The notes below the pieces were generated by a model. That model was given only the letters and a program-made list of their open reading frames with translations. It made no database searches and was not told where the DNA came from. From NCBI GenBank assembly GCA_023445445.1, contig JAEXLD010000037.1, positions 7,110 through 71,109 of the forward strand: a stretch of 64,000 nucleotides of DNA. The letters are read 5' to 3'. The translations under genes and the position numbers were made by a program. Position 1 is the first letter of the stretch, and each line of letters begins with the position of its first letter. Origin of the DNA: Bacillota bacterium (GTDB taxonomy: Bacteria; Bacillota; Clostridia; Clostridiales; Clostridiaceae). Of the stretch, positions 43,232 through 53,479 are shown piece by piece.

Positions 43232-43356
43232 ATAACTTTTCCTCTTATAAATAAAATATATTCTTAATTTGCCCCAAAGCATATAAGTTTATCCTATTTG
43301 TATGTAAAAAAGAAAAAGCTTAGACTTATCTAAACTCTTTCTTTTTTTATTAAAAT

Positions 43357-43392
43357 AAAAAGCCTTACAAACAAATAATTTGTAAGGCTTTT
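43357..43392 (-). terminator. Terminator of tRNA-Arg
   Basis: AAAAAGCCTTACA pairs with TGTAAGGCTTTTT, directly after the tRNA 3' end. Confidence 0.88.
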
Positions 43393-43469
43393 TGGTACGG
43401 CGGAGAGGATTCGAACCCCCGACCAACTGGTTCGTAGCCAGCTACTCTATCCAACTGAGCTACCACCGC
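43393..43469 (-). tRNA. tRNA-Arg (anticodon ACG)
   Basis: Cloverleaf with 7-bp acceptor GCGGTGG/CCGCCGT, D-arm GCTCAGTTGGATAGAG, anticodon loop CTACGAA between CTGG and CCAG, T-arm with GTTCGAATC, and encoded CCA end. Confidence 0.96.
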
Positions 43470-43496
43470 ATATAATATAGTTTTTCAACATAAATT

Positions 43497-43525
43497 ATAT
43501 TATCATAACTATTATAATAAATCAA
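43497..43525 (-). promoter_or_regulatory. Promoter of tRNA-Arg
   Basis: On the minus strand TTGATT (43520-43525), 17-base spacer, TAATAT (43497-43502), 28 bases before the mature tRNA. Confidence 0.55.
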
Positions 43526-43550
43526 GCAACTATATTGAATCCTAAAAAAT

Positions 43551-44465
43551 TTAATTATTGTATATATCTGAAAACTCTATTTCTAACATTTGAATCTTAT
43601 TACTTTTATCATCATTTAAACAATGATTTTCTGTTTCTTTTACAGTTGTTATAGGTAGCATAATTACAAATTCACAACCCTTACCTACATCACTATTTAC
43701 TACAATTTCTCCATCCATAGCCTTAACTAGATAATGAACTAAATCTAATCCTATACCACTTCCTATAGTGTCACTATCTTTATTATTTTCCATTTGATAA
43801 AATCTATTAAATATCTTCTCTTGATATTCCTTTGCAATTCCTGGTCCTTCATCCCTTACTGAAATTTTAATTTCATTGCTTAATACAAATATATCAATAT
43901 AAATATTTGTATTAATATATGAGAATTTTATTGCATTAGATAGCAAATTCATAATTATTCTATCCATAGCCTCTGGATCTATTGCCATTATACATTCTTC
44001 TTGATTTGTATCAAATATTAATTGTATATTCTTTTGCTTAGCATACTTATCTATACAATTTACTGTGCTTTCAACCATAGAAATAATATCTGAATTCTTC
44101 TTATTTAGAACATAATAATTATTTTCTAACTTTGTAGTATCTATTAGGTTATTAACTAATCTCAACATTTTAAGACTATTCTTCCGTATTATTTCCAAGT
44201 ACTCCTTAACCTTTTTATCTGTTATACATGCACACCCATAATTTATTACCTGCATAACACTTAAGATTACATTTAGATGGCCTCTTAGATCATGAGAAAT
44301 ATTTAACAAAAAATCCTCTTGCCTTGCACTTTTCTTAATTGTTTCTGTTATGATACTTACTAAATCATCTTTTGTTAAGTCCCTTCCACTTCTCAAAAAA
44401 AATTCATTTAACCTATCCTTATTTGATAATAATTCCCTTTCTATAAATTCGTTATTAATCATCAT
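43551..44465 (-). CDS. Soluble orphan sensor histidine kinase
   Basis: A 304-residue kinase without membrane helices. After about 50 residues comes the H-box ISHDLRGHLNVI (His58), which differs from the common HELRTP. N-box IIMNLLSNAIKFSY, G1 VRDEGPGI, F-box IFNRFYQ and G2 GSGIGLDLV complete the ATPase domain. No response regulator is nearby. Cytoplasmic orphan kinases of clostridia often feed Spo0A; whether this one does is not shown. ATG 44465 chosen after AAAGGA; the ORF could extend 15 residues. Confidence 0.85.
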   Translation of the reverse strand: MMINNEFIERELLSNKDRLNEFFLRSGRDLTKDDLVSIITETIKKSARQEDFLLNISHDLRGHLNVILSVMQVINYGCACITDKKVKEYLEIIRKNSLKMLRLVNNLIDTTKLENNYYVLNKKNSDIISMVESTVNCIDKYAKQKNIQLIFDTNQEECIMAIDPEAMDRIIMNLLSNAIKFSYINTNIYIDIFVLSNEIKISVRDEGPGIAKEYQEKIFNRFYQMENNKDSDTIGSGIGLDLVHYLVKAMDGEIVVNSDVGKGCEFVIMLPITTVKETENHCLNDDKSNKIQMLEIEFSDIYNN

Positions 44466-44674
44466 AATAATTCCTTTCATAACAGGTTTATATTTAATTT
44501 TTAACCCCATAATTATAGTTTATCATATACACATTTTTGCAACAAGATTATTTTGTATTTTTTTCCATTTATTGTGGTGATTTCTTAAAATGCTATACAA
44601 ATATAGCCTCAACATTCTACTTATATTTTTATTTTTCCCTACAAATAGTAAATAAAATACTTCTATAAATAATA

Positions 44675-44718
44675 TACACTGCAAATGCTAGACATAAAAA
44701 ACTAGCATTTGCAGTGTA
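44675..44718. terminator. Perfect 17-bp inverted repeat past the DUF1189 gene
   Basis: TACACTGCAAATGCTAG and its exact complement around a 10-base loop. No clear T run on either strand, so terminator function is likely from position but not typical. Confidence 0.6.
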
Positions 44719-44747
44719 TTATGAATATAATTCATTGTTATATTTTT

Positions 44748-45509
44748 TTATACATCATTCTTAATTCTTAAATAATTTACTACTATTATAAAATAAATTC
44801 CTGAAATTAATAATCCATAAGTACCTATAGGGAATATTAATCCAATTATTGTAGGTGCAGTAGTAGCATATATAGAAATCTTAAGTATGTTTTCATAGTT
44901 TAGCCCAAATTTATTTATTCCATTTATTATTAGTCCTAATAAAGATAGAATTAAGGAATTCATCATAAAAATAATATAAGTTAATATTATTGAAGTAATA
45001 AAAGCTATATATTTAGCTAATCCAATACTGCTTAAAGCTTTTAATATTTTTTCATTATTTATTTCTCCTGCTATTTCATCTTTACTAAATTCTATGTCTC
45101 TTTCCATTCCATTAATTCTAAAAGATATTCCATCTTTTAATATAGCCACAGATACATCTTTATGTATCACTATGTTTCTTATACTTTCCTTTTCTTCTAA
45201 TGAAATATTCGTATCAATATAGACTATATTTCTTCCCTTTTCACTTTTTATAGGCGAATTTTCAAAATTTAATATCCCATCTTGAAAAGTAAATTTAAAC
45301 TCATCTGATGAAATAGCTTTTTCAATAGTATTTTGTATAGAGCTAATTGTTACAAAGCTTATTAGCCCTTGTATAGTCCCAATAATTAAAGAGAAAATTA
45401 TTGAATATATAATTGCTTTTGAAATCTTTTCTTTAACTAAATCACTGTACCCCTTTATACTAGTAATACTAATTTTTAATTTTTTTACAAAGTTAATTTT
45501 TTCATTCAT
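44748..45509 (-). CDS. DUF1189 family membrane protein
   Basis: A 253-residue protein. One helix lies near residues 33-57 (IYSIIFSLIIGTIQGLISFV), then an extracytoplasmic domain (about 60-160, with GILNFENSPI and VYIDTN). Three or four C-terminal helices follow. The layout is that of DUF1189 (YIP1-like) proteins, of unknown function. Divergent from the transpeptidase at 45651. Single gene. Confidence 0.8.
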   Translation of the reverse strand: MNEKINFVKKLKISITSIKGYSDLVKEKISKAIIYSIIFSLIIGTIQGLISFVTISSIQNTIEKAISSDEFKFTFQDGILNFENSPIKSEKGRNIVYIDTNISLEEKESIRNIVIHKDVSVAILKDGISFRINGMERDIEFSKDEIAGEINNEKILKALSSIGLAKYIAFITSIILTYIIFMMNSLILSLLGLIINGINKFGLNYENILKISIYATTAPTIIGLIFPIGTYGLLISGIYFIIVVNYLRIKNDV

Positions 45510-45650
45510 GATCTTTTAAACTCCTTAGAAATTTCCTGATTAGATAATATTTTAACATATAATAGCATAATTTTATAAATTTTAATTTTTAGGATTAAAT
45601 TATAACACTTTTGTTAATGATTATAATATATGTTTTAAGGAGGTCTAAAA

Positions 45651-46895
45651 ATGTATAGTAATAAATCCAAAAAGAGAAATAGATTTTCTATATTTAAATT
45701 ATTCTCTTTTTTCCTTTTGTTAATACTATTAGGATTTACTGCAAATATTTATTTAAATTCACAGTACCAGGAGCTAACATCTGAATTCTATAATAACTTT
45801 AATAATCATGATTTCTCTAATGCTAAATCTGTAATAAATAATAAAGCTTTAACAGTAAAAAAGGCTAAGCTTAATACTGATTTGAAATCTTATTTTACTA
45901 ATATAGTTAATAAAATATGTTCCTCTTTATCTAATAATGAAATTAGCCCTAGTTATGCTTTAGAAATATTAAATGAAATTAAAAGTTATAATGTATTAAA
46001 TTCATCTTTAGATAAATTAATTACTGCTTTAAATAATAAATATCCTGATTCATCAATTACTACAAATGGCTTAATTTCTTCTGATAATGAAATTAATTCA
46101 GATGATAAGTTTAAATATAATGAAGATAGTTATTTAAATCTTGGAATAGCGGCTTTTAATGAAAAGGATTATGAAACTGCTATGGAGTACTTTAATTTAA
46201 TTGATAAATCTTCTCCTAAGGATTATGAAATAGCTAAAGGATATATAAAGGATTTTGAATCTAATTACAAAAATTATTTACTTGAAAGTGTTGATGAATT
46301 AGTAGCAAATAAATATTATACAAAAGCAATTAATATTTTATCTAATTATGATAAAAGTCTTTTAAGTAAAGATGAAATACTAGAAATTGAAAATAAAATT
46401 AATTCAATTAAACTCTTTAGAGAAGAATATCAAGAAGAAAATTCAGAATATACCTCTAATGCAATACTTCAAGAAATAACTCCAAGTAATATAAATAGTT
46501 TTTCTATAGCAAGTAAAACCTCTTACTTAGTTTACTTAAATTTATCTAAACAAATAACATATGTTTATGAAGGTTCAAATAATAATTGGAATCTTTTAAA
46601 AGAATTTAGTAGTTCTACAGGTATAGAAGGTAAAGAAACTCCTAAAGGTATTTTTTCTGTTACTGATAAGGGAGATTGGTTCTTTTCAGAAGAATTTCAA
46701 CAAGGGGCTAAGTACTGGGTTCAATTTATGGGTGATTATCTTTTTCATTCCCTTCCCTTTGATGAAAGTAAGGAAAATATATTAGATTATACCCTAGGTA
46801 CTCCTGCATCACATGGCTGCATCAGATTAGCTGTAGAAGATGCTAAATGGTTATATGATAATATTGATAATGGAACAAAAGTAATTATAAATTAA
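45651..46895 (+). CDS. L,D-transpeptidase (YkuD) with N-terminal membrane anchor
   Basis: A 414-residue protein: short basic cytoplasmic start, membrane helix about 13-33, a helical TPR-like region (about 40-260, with LNLGIAAFNEKDYETAMEYF), and a C-terminal YkuD domain (about 290-414). The catalytic motif is intact: HSLPF then ASHGCIRL with the Cys nucleophile. It crosslinks peptidoglycan 3-3 peptide bonds or attaches proteins, outside the cell. RBS AGGAGG. Convergent with a second YkuD-type gene. Confidence 0.92.
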   Translation: MYSNKSKKRNRFSIFKLFSFFLLLILLGFTANIYLNSQYQELTSEFYNNFNNHDFSNAKSVINNKALTVKKAKLNTDLKSYFTNIVNKICSSLSNNEISPSYALEILNEIKSYNVLNSSLDKLITALNNKYPDSSITTNGLISSDNEINSDDKFKYNEDSYLNLGIAAFNEKDYETAMEYFNLIDKSSPKDYEIAKGYIKDFESNYKNYLLESVDELVANKYYTKAINILSNYDKSLLSKDEILEIENKINSIKLFREEYQEENSEYTSNAILQEITPSNINSFSIASKTSYLVYLNLSKQITYVYEGSNNNWNLLKEFSSSTGIEGKETPKGIFSVTDKGDWFFSEEFQQGAKYWVQFMGDYLFHSLPFDESKENILDYTLGTPASHGCIRLAVEDAKWLYDNIDNGTKVIIN

Positions 46896-46897
46896 AT

Positions 46898-46932
46898 AAG
46901 TTGTAGCTATCTATTAAAGATAGCTACAACTT
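46898..46932. terminator. Bidirectional terminator
   Basis: AAGTTGTAGCTATC pairs perfectly with GATAGCTACAACTT between the two convergent L,D-transpeptidase genes. Confidence 0.88.
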
Positions 46933-46965
46933 TCATTATGTAAATTATACTTTATAAATTTTTGT

Positions 46966-48198
46966 TTAATACTTAGTGTATATATCCTGATATGAAAAAT
47001 CCATTATTATAAATGGATCCTTTTCAGGATCTAACCTTTGAATAATATTAACTAAATTTTCTTGTGGTATTGCAACACATCCATATGTATATGTACCTAA
47101 ATCACAATGTAAAAATATAGCTGAGCTCTTACCTGGAATTACTGGCCATCTATTATAATCTATAACTAATGAATAATTATAGTACCCTTGAAATTCAGTT
47201 AGTTTTTCTGCTGAATTCCATCTTCCATTTGGTTCTCCAAACTGCATGGTATTATAGAACTCCGAATTTACGTCATCTACCCAATATTCACTTCCATCTA
47301 ATTGTCTATATCTAATACTAGTTCCTGGATCTTCATTTATTCCAAAAGCTTCTGTTAATGAATATATTCCTGTGGGAGTACTTTTATCCATTTCATAAAC
47401 CTCGCTGGCTGCTTTCATTCCATTTTGTCCTAATCTAGCTGAAACCTTGTCCACTAAAACCCATTCACCATTACTATCTTTTTCCCAGAACACTAATTCA
47501 CCATAGGACCCACCTTTACTTACAACTGTTATTATTTGGCTTGATCGCTTAGATGCTACTGTGCTTTCAATTCCTAGCTTAACAGTATTTGGCTTGTTAT
47601 GACTTACATCATTATTAGTTTCAGGCTTAGTTTCTTCTACTACTTTTTCTTCTTCCTTTGCTGCTTCCTCTTTTAACTCATTTACTTTATTATTATATAT
47701 TTTTTCAAGCTCTGATATATCCTCATCAGGGTATTTTCCCTTAAACTTATCTATTAGCTCCTTTGCCAAAGAGATATCTTTATTAATAGCTGAAGATATT
47801 TGCTCTTTAACCTCACTAACTTCAATATAATAGTTTTTTATATTATCTTCAATTTTCAATATGTCTTCATTTAACTTATTAAATATTTCATTACTTAAAT
47901 AGCTATTATATTTTTCCTTAAAACCATCTATTTTTTCTTTTTCCTTATGAGTATTACTTTCATTTTTTATTTCTATAAAGTCTTCTAATATACTTCTATA
48001 TAAAGTCAACTTTTCGCTATTTTTAGATTGATTTATAGATTCTATAGCTTCCTCATACTCTCCATTTGTAATATGTAATTCTATATTATTTATTATATTT
48101 TTTTCATTATTATTTTTATAAATGGAAATGCTAAAAATAACAACAAGTATAATTGAAATAATAGAAGTTATAACTATTGTAATTTTTTTATTTTTCAT
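46966..48198 (-). CDS. L,D-transpeptidase-related (YkuD/ErfK) protein, divergent motif
   Basis: A 410-residue protein with an N-terminal membrane helix (about 8-25), a helical and coiled-coil stalk to about residue 190 ending in a Glu/Lys/Pro-rich linker, then a YkuD-type domain. The active-site region reads FLHCDLGTYTYGCVAIPQE: the His and Gly-Cys are present but Ser-His is replaced by Thr-Tyr and the Arg after Cys by Val-Ala. This variant is seen in a clostridial subgroup. It is probably still a Cys transpeptidase on the cell surface. RBS GGGGAGG. Confidence 0.85.
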   Translation of the reverse strand: MKNKKITIVITSIISIILVVIFSISIYKNNNEKNIINNIELHITNGEYEEAIESINQSKNSEKLTLYRSILEDFIEIKNESNTHKEKEKIDGFKEKYNSYLSNEIFNKLNEDILKIEDNIKNYYIEVSEVKEQISSAINKDISLAKELIDKFKGKYPDEDISELEKIYNNKVNELKEEAAKEEEKVVEETKPETNNDVSHNKPNTVKLGIESTVASKRSSQIITVVSKGGSYGELVFWEKDSNGEWVLVDKVSARLGQNGMKAASEVYEMDKSTPTGIYSLTEAFGINEDPGTSIRYRQLDGSEYWVDDVNSEFYNTMQFGEPNGRWNSAEKLTEFQGYYNYSLVIDYNRWPVIPGKSSAIFLHCDLGTYTYGCVAIPQENLVNIIQRLDPEKDPFIIMDFSYQDIYTKY

Positions 48199-48318
48199 TA
48201 CTACCTCCCCTACATGAATGCTTATGGAAAGTATACCACATAAAATCTCTATATAAATTAATTAATTATTTCATTTTATGGTATTATTTATTTATAACAA
48301 TTAAAAGGTAGGTTAAAC

Positions 48319-49668
48319 ATGAATATATTCGTTCCAAAAGAGGTTAACTTTATTATTAATAGATTTTATAAAAATAACTATGAGGCATATATGGTAGGTG
48401 GTTGTGTTAGAGATAGTATCTTAGGTATTACTCCTAAAGATTATGATATAACTACTTCTGCTAAACCAGAAACTACTATTTTGTTGTTTAATAAGACTAT
48501 CCCTACAGGTTTAAAACATGGAACCATTACTGTTTTAATAAATAATGACCCCTACGAAGTTACAACTTTCAGGACAGATGGATCTTATTTAGATAATAGA
48601 CGACCTTCATCTGTTAACTTTGTTACAGATATAAAAGAAGACTTATCCAGAAGGGATTTTACTATAAATGCTTTAGCATATAATAAAATTACTGGATTAA
48701 TTGATTACTTTAATGGAGTTACTGATATAAAGAATAAATTAATAAGATGCGTTGGAGACCCTGACAAGCGATTTAAGGAAGATTCCTTAAGAATGCTTCG
48801 TGCTATTAGATTTAGCTGTCAATTATCCTTCGACATAGAAATAAATACTTTAAATGCAATAAGGAAAAATCACTTGCTTATTTCTAATATTAGTAAGGAA
48901 CGAATTAGAGATGAGCTTTGTAAAATATTAATTTCTGATAATCCTTCTAAAGGACTTCAATTATTAAAGGAAACTAATCTACTTGAATTGATTCTACCAG
49001 ATATAAATTCATTAGTTGATTTTTCTCCTAAATGTACTAATCATAATAGAAATGTTTTTACACATACATTAAAGGTTATTGATAATACTGAAAATAATTT
49101 AATATTACGATTATCAGCTCTATTTCATGATGTAGGTAAAATAAATACATTAACAGCCTTTAATAATGGAAGCTTTTATGGATTTCCTGGTCATTGCCTT
49201 GAAGGCTCAATAATGACTAAAAAAATATTATCTGACTTACGCTTTGATAATAATACAATAGAAATTGTATCTAAATTAATTGAGCATCACTTAGTTCTAA
49301 ATGTTGATATTATGCCTACAAAATATGAAGTTAAGAAGTTATTAAATTCTGTTGGCAAAGATAATATGCATTTATTATTTGCACTTCAAAGGGCAGATAT
49401 TAAATCCTTAAATAATCCTGAGCCATTTCTAAAAAAGGTAAGCTATACTGAAGATTTAGTTAATGAAATTATAAAAAATAAAGAGCCTCTTTTAGTTAAA
49501 GATTTAGATATAACAGGGAAAGATTTAATTAATATTCTAGGAATTAAGCCTGGAAAATTAATAGGAGAAATATTAAACCATTTACTAGATAAAGTTTTAG
49601 AAGATCCTAGTTTAAATTCAAAGGAATCCTTACTAAGATTAGGAAAACTCTTTATAGATAATAATTAA
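48319..49668 (+). CDS. CCA tRNA nucleotidyltransferase / poly(A) polymerase family with HD domain
   Basis: A 449-residue class II nucleotidyltransferase. Motif A holds MVGGCVRDSILG then KDYDITT (Asp41 and Asp43, metal ligands). FRTDGSYLDNRRP and RRDFTINALAYN follow, with RFKEDSLRMLRAIRF as the ERxxxE-region helix. A C-terminal HD domain begins with LSALFHDVGKI. It adds or repairs the CCA end of tRNAs or tails RNA; the motifs alone cannot separate the two. Single gene; start is ATG, with an AAAGG site. Confidence 0.9.
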   Translation: MNIFVPKEVNFIINRFYKNNYEAYMVGGCVRDSILGITPKDYDITTSAKPETTILLFNKTIPTGLKHGTITVLINNDPYEVTTFRTDGSYLDNRRPSSVNFVTDIKEDLSRRDFTINALAYNKITGLIDYFNGVTDIKNKLIRCVGDPDKRFKEDSLRMLRAIRFSCQLSFDIEINTLNAIRKNHLLISNISKERIRDELCKILISDNPSKGLQLLKETNLLELILPDINSLVDFSPKCTNHNRNVFTHTLKVIDNTENNLILRLSALFHDVGKINTLTAFNNGSFYGFPGHCLEGSIMTKKILSDLRFDNNTIEIVSKLIEHHLVLNVDIMPTKYEVKKLLNSVGKDNMHLLFALQRADIKSLNNPEPFLKKVSYTEDLVNEIIKNKEPLLVKDLDITGKDLINILGIKPGKLIGEILNHLLDKVLEDPSLNSKESLLRLGKLFIDNN

Positions 49669-49695
49669 GGAGCTGTGGCAACCAGCTCCTTAATT
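49663..49695. terminator. Bidirectional terminator
   Basis: AATTAAGGAGCTG pairs perfectly with CAGCTCCTTAATT; it starts inside the last codons of the nucleotidyltransferase gene and also ends addA on the other strand. Confidence 0.88.
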
Positions 49696-49702
49696 AAAAA
49701 TA

Positions 49703-52700
49703 TTATGACTTATCTACTATTACTTCTTTGCTTAAACCAAATAAATATAAATAACTTTCTCTAACTTTTTTACCAGTTATCTTTTCCACAGCATCTTTGT
49801 AATATCTTAGCTGAACTCTATATTTATCTATTATCTCTTCTTCCATTCCCTCTACTACATAATCTGTTTTGTAATCTAAAAGTACTATTTCATTATGTTC
49901 TTCGAATATGCAATCTATAATACCTTGAAGTCTAACTTTCTCATCTTTATATTCTTTTTCTGGCAAGGTATTATCTACTTCTAAACTACTTATTTCTGTA
50001 TAGAATGGAAGCTCCCTCTTTAATAATTTATCCTCATTATATGCAGTCATCATTCTTTTGCCTAATTCACTTCTAAAGAATCCTAAAAAGTTAATTTTAT
50101 CAACAGCCTTTACCTCTTCTTCAGAAAGTAAGTTATTATCTTTCATATCCTGAATTTGACTTCTTATTTCTTCTCTTGTGGATACTTTATCTAAGTTCAA
50201 TTTTTGCATTACAAAGTGGACAGCTGTTCCTCTTTCAGAAGCTGATAAGCCTTTTCTTTCTTGAAGGAACTTAGGCTTTAATACTTCCTTATCTCTAAAT
50301 ATATTAACAGTTAATACATCATCATCTTCATGTTCATAAAGGGATCTCTTTAAATCTGATACTGATACATTGCTTGGTAAAGCTTCTGCTAAGTTATATT
50401 TATATTTATAACCTAATCTTCTGCTTATCTCTTTATCAATACTATTTACTTCTTTATTAATAAATAGATCATCTTCATTAATTTCATCCACAGCCACTTC
50501 ATCTTTTTCCACATTCAATTGATTTTTTCTCCACATTTTAACCTTCCATGTGGAGAAATCATTCACAATTGTACTGTTATTTAACCCTATATAATTTCTA
50601 AGTTCTTCTCCATCTCTATGTTTACATAGTGCCATTCCAATCCAATCTAAATAACTTTTTCCCTTTAATACTTCTGATGCTGGAACTATCTCTTCATCTA
50701 ATGCAGCTGCTGATGTCCATCTAGATATTGATTTTTCTAAATCTCTTGTTGCACCTGTTATAATTAACTTTTCTTTTGCTCTTGTAAATGCAACATAAAG
50801 AATTCTCATTTCTTCTGATAGAGTTTCAAATAGTATTTTCTTTTTTATAGCCTCTTTTGCTAATGTACTATATGATATTCTCTTTTCTAAATCTATATAA
50901 TCTGGACCAAATCCTAAATCATCATGATAAAGAATAGATTTATTTAAATCCATTAAGTTAAATTGCTTACCAAAGCCAGAGGTAAATACTACTGGGAATT
51001 CAAGGCCTTTACTTTTATGAATACTCATAATTCTAACTACATCTTCATTTTCTCCAAGTACTTTAGCACTTCCCATATCTCCTGAGGAATTTCTAAGCTT
51101 ATTAATAAAATTAATAAAGTTAAATAATCCTTTAAAGCTAGTTTGCTCAAATTGCTTTGCCCTTTGGAATAATATTTTTAAGTTTGCTTGTCTTAGCTTT
51201 CCATTTGGCATTGCCCCTACATATCCATAATAAGCCGTATCCATATATAGATACCATATGAATTCATCTATAGGTGTATATATAGCCTTTTTTCTCCACT
51301 TTTCTAGATTACTTATAAAGATTTCGCATTTATTCTTAAGCTCTTCATTAACTTCATATTGGGCTTCTGATACTTCTTTTATAATTTCATAAAAGTATTT
51401 TTCCTTATTTAAAAGCCTAATATCACCTAATTCTTCTGCAGTAAAGCTAACTAATGGAGATCTTAAAACAGAAATCATAGGAACATCCTGCATTGGATTA
51501 TCTATTATTTTTAATAAAGACATTATTGTTCTTATTTCTATAGTTTCAAAATATCCTGTTCCTGTATCAGCATAAATAGGAATTCCCTCTGAACCAAGCT
51601 CCTCTAAAAATAATTCTGCCCAATTTTTAGTTGCTCTTAGTAATATAACTACATCTTTATACTTTAATTGTCTATACTCTCCAGTTTCCTTATCTAGGAC
51701 CTTATATATTTTCCCTGTATTTAAATCTGGATTCATTAATTCTTTTATTCTTTTTGCAACTATTCGTGCTTCTAGAGTTATTGCATCAACATCTTCCTCT
51801 TCTTCCTTTTCTTCATCCCCTAAATTTATTTCTTCTATTGTATCTTCTTCTGTATTATCCTTATTATTTGATTTATCTAAAATATGAAGTTCTATAGGTC
51901 CTGCTACAATTGTATCCTTATCCTCATTTTCTTTATAAATAGCGCCTAAATTTAATGCTTCTTCATCTGTATATTCTAGTTCTCCAACATTGTTAGACAT
52001 AACTTCTTTAAATATATAGTTAACTCCACTTATAACTTCTTCTCTACTTCTAAAGTTCTTATATAATTGAATTTTTCTATTTGAACTTCCTTCTTCTAAA
52101 GGATATTTATTATATTTATCTAAGAATAATTCTGGTTTTGCTTGTCTGAATCTATATATACTTTGCTTAACATCACCAACCATAAATACATTTGGATTTT
52201 CTAAACTCTTTCTTGATACCAAATCTATAATGGCTTCTTGAACATTATTAGAATCTTGATATTCATCTACAAGAACTTCATCAAAGTATTCTCTAAAACC
52301 TTCAGATACGCTTGAAGGAATTATATTTCCTTCATCATCATAATTAATAAGTATTTTTAAACATAAATGCTCTAAGTCATTAAAATCCAATAGATTTCTT
52401 TCTCTCTTTTTTACTTTAAATCTATCTATGAAATCTAATGTCAGCTTACTAACCATTTTCATATAAGGGTATGAGTTTTTTATTCCCTCTAAAGCTTCTT
52501 CTATGGATATAGAAAAACTATCTTCAATTAATTTTGATGACTTTTTCTTAATATTATCTCTTATAGACTTTACTATCTCTAAAGCCTCTGGGTCTGAAAC
52601 CTTATCCTTCTTAACTGATTTTAATCTTCCAAAACTAACTCTACTTATTTCACTATAAAGTTCTTCTATTCCATAGTTTAATGATTCTATAATTGAATTA

Positions 52701-53476
52701 AACATATTTAATTCATCATTAAAGGTTTGTAAATATGGTTCTAGTCCTTCTGTGCTTTTAATTAACTCAATAGCCTTCTGCAAAATCTTAGTATAACCAG
52801 ATACTTCAATATATATAGTTTCCTTTAGTACCTGTATCCATGGTGTCTTATTTAAATCTTCAACAGTATCTATGTTAAAAGCTTCTGCGCTATCCTTTAA
52901 CCATTTTTCTGGCCAAGGTCCACTCATAGAAAATCTATATAAATCTAATACTATATTTTTTAGTTTTTCATCATCCTTAGATGTACTATATGCTTCAATA
53001 AGATTTTTAAATTCTCCATCCTCATTTTCATAGTAATCTTCAAACATATCATTAATTACTTCTAATTTTAGTAATGTATTTTCTGTTTCATCTGCTATCC
53101 TAAAGGTTGGATCAAGATCAATAATATGATAATAGTTTTTAATAACATCTAAGCAGAAGGAATGCATAGTAGTTATATTAGCTCTACTTAATAGTGTTAA
53201 TTGTCTTTGTAAAACCTTTGAGTTTGGATTAACTTCTAATGCCTTTGATATTGCATCAGCTATTCTTTCTCTCATTTCTGCTGCTGCAGCTGATGTAAAT
53301 GTAACAACTAATAATCTATCTATATCTATTGGATTATCTTCATTAGTTATAATCCTAATAATCCTTTCAACTAAAACTGCTGTTTTACCTGATCCTGCAG
53401 CTGCTGCAACTAAAAGATTGCATTCTCTTGTGGTAATTGCTTTTAACTGATCTTCAGTCCATTTAGTGCTTCCCAT
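49703..53476 (-). CDS. addA: AddAB helicase-nuclease, subunit AddA
   Basis: A 1257-residue UvrD-like helicase with nuclease. Walker A is VAAAAGSGKTAVL (Lys31), then TFTSAAAAEMRERI, DFNDLEHLCL, the DEAD-like VDEYQDSN, GDVKQSIYRFR and MSIHKSKGLEFPVV. The C-terminal RecB nuclease core has ERGTAVHFVMQ and LLDYKTDYV (metal-binding Asp and Lys). With AddB it resects DNA ends for recombination repair until it meets Chi. The gene starts three bases after addB ends; the GGGAGG ribosome site lies in the addB end. Confidence 0.96.
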   Translation of the reverse strand: MGSTKWTEDQLKAITTRECNLLVAAAAGSGKTAVLVERIIRIITNEDNPIDIDRLLVVTFTSAAAAEMRERIADAISKALEVNPNSKVLQRQLTLLSRANITTMHSFCLDVIKNYYHIIDLDPTFRIADETENTLLKLEVINDMFEDYYENEDGEFKNLIEAYSTSKDDEKLKNIVLDLYRFSMSGPWPEKWLKDSAEAFNIDTVEDLNKTPWIQVLKETIYIEVSGYTKILQKAIELIKSTEGLEPYLQTFNDELNMFNSIIESLNYGIEELYSEISRVSFGRLKSVKKDKVSDPEALEIVKSIRDNIKKKSSKLIEDSFSISIEEALEGIKNSYPYMKMVSKLTLDFIDRFKVKKRERNLLDFNDLEHLCLKILINYDDEGNIIPSSVSEGFREYFDEVLVDEYQDSNNVQEAIIDLVSRKSLENPNVFMVGDVKQSIYRFRQAKPELFLDKYNKYPLEEGSSNRKIQLYKNFRSREEVISGVNYIFKEVMSNNVGELEYTDEEALNLGAIYKENEDKDTIVAGPIELHILDKSNNKDNTEEDTIEEINLGDEEKEEEEDVDAITLEARIVAKRIKELMNPDLNTGKIYKVLDKETGEYRQLKYKDVVILLRATKNWAELFLEELGSEGIPIYADTGTGYFETIEIRTIMSLLKIIDNPMQDVPMISVLRSPLVSFTAEELGDIRLLNKEKYFYEIIKEVSEAQYEVNEELKNKCEIFISNLEKWRKKAIYTPIDEFIWYLYMDTAYYGYVGAMPNGKLRQANLKILFQRAKQFEQTSFKGLFNFINFINKLRNSSGDMGSAKVLGENEDVVRIMSIHKSKGLEFPVVFTSGFGKQFNLMDLNKSILYHDDLGFGPDYIDLEKRISYSTLAKEAIKKKILFETLSEEMRILYVAFTRAKEKLIITGATRDLEKSISRWTSAAALDEEIVPASEVLKGKSYLDWIGMALCKHRDGEELRNYIGLNNSTIVNDFSTWKVKMWRKNQLNVEKDEVAVDEINEDDLFINKEVNSIDKEISRRLGYKYKYNLAEALPSNVSVSDLKRSLYEHEDDDVLTVNIFRDKEVLKPKFLQERKGLSASERGTAVHFVMQKLNLDKVSTREEIRSQIQDMKDNNLLSEEEVKAVDKINFLGFFRSELGKRMMTAYNEDKLLKRELPFYTEISSLEVDNTLPEKEYKDEKVRLQGIIDCIFEEHNEIVLLDYKTDYVVEGMEEEIIDKYRVQLRYYKDAVEKITGKKVRESYLYLFGLSKEVIVDKS

Positions 53477-53479
53477 CTA

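Noticed and set aside
42089..43282. Longer start of the CARF nuclease at 43282
   Set aside because: The extra 17 residues lack a ribosome site, do not look like part of the CARF fold, and begin in the leader; AGAGGA correctly spaced before 43231 decides the start.
42089..43600. CRISPR array or integrated element linked to the CARF nuclease and tRNA-Arg
   Set aside because: No regularly spaced repeats, no integrase, and no duplicated tRNA 3' end flanking the region.
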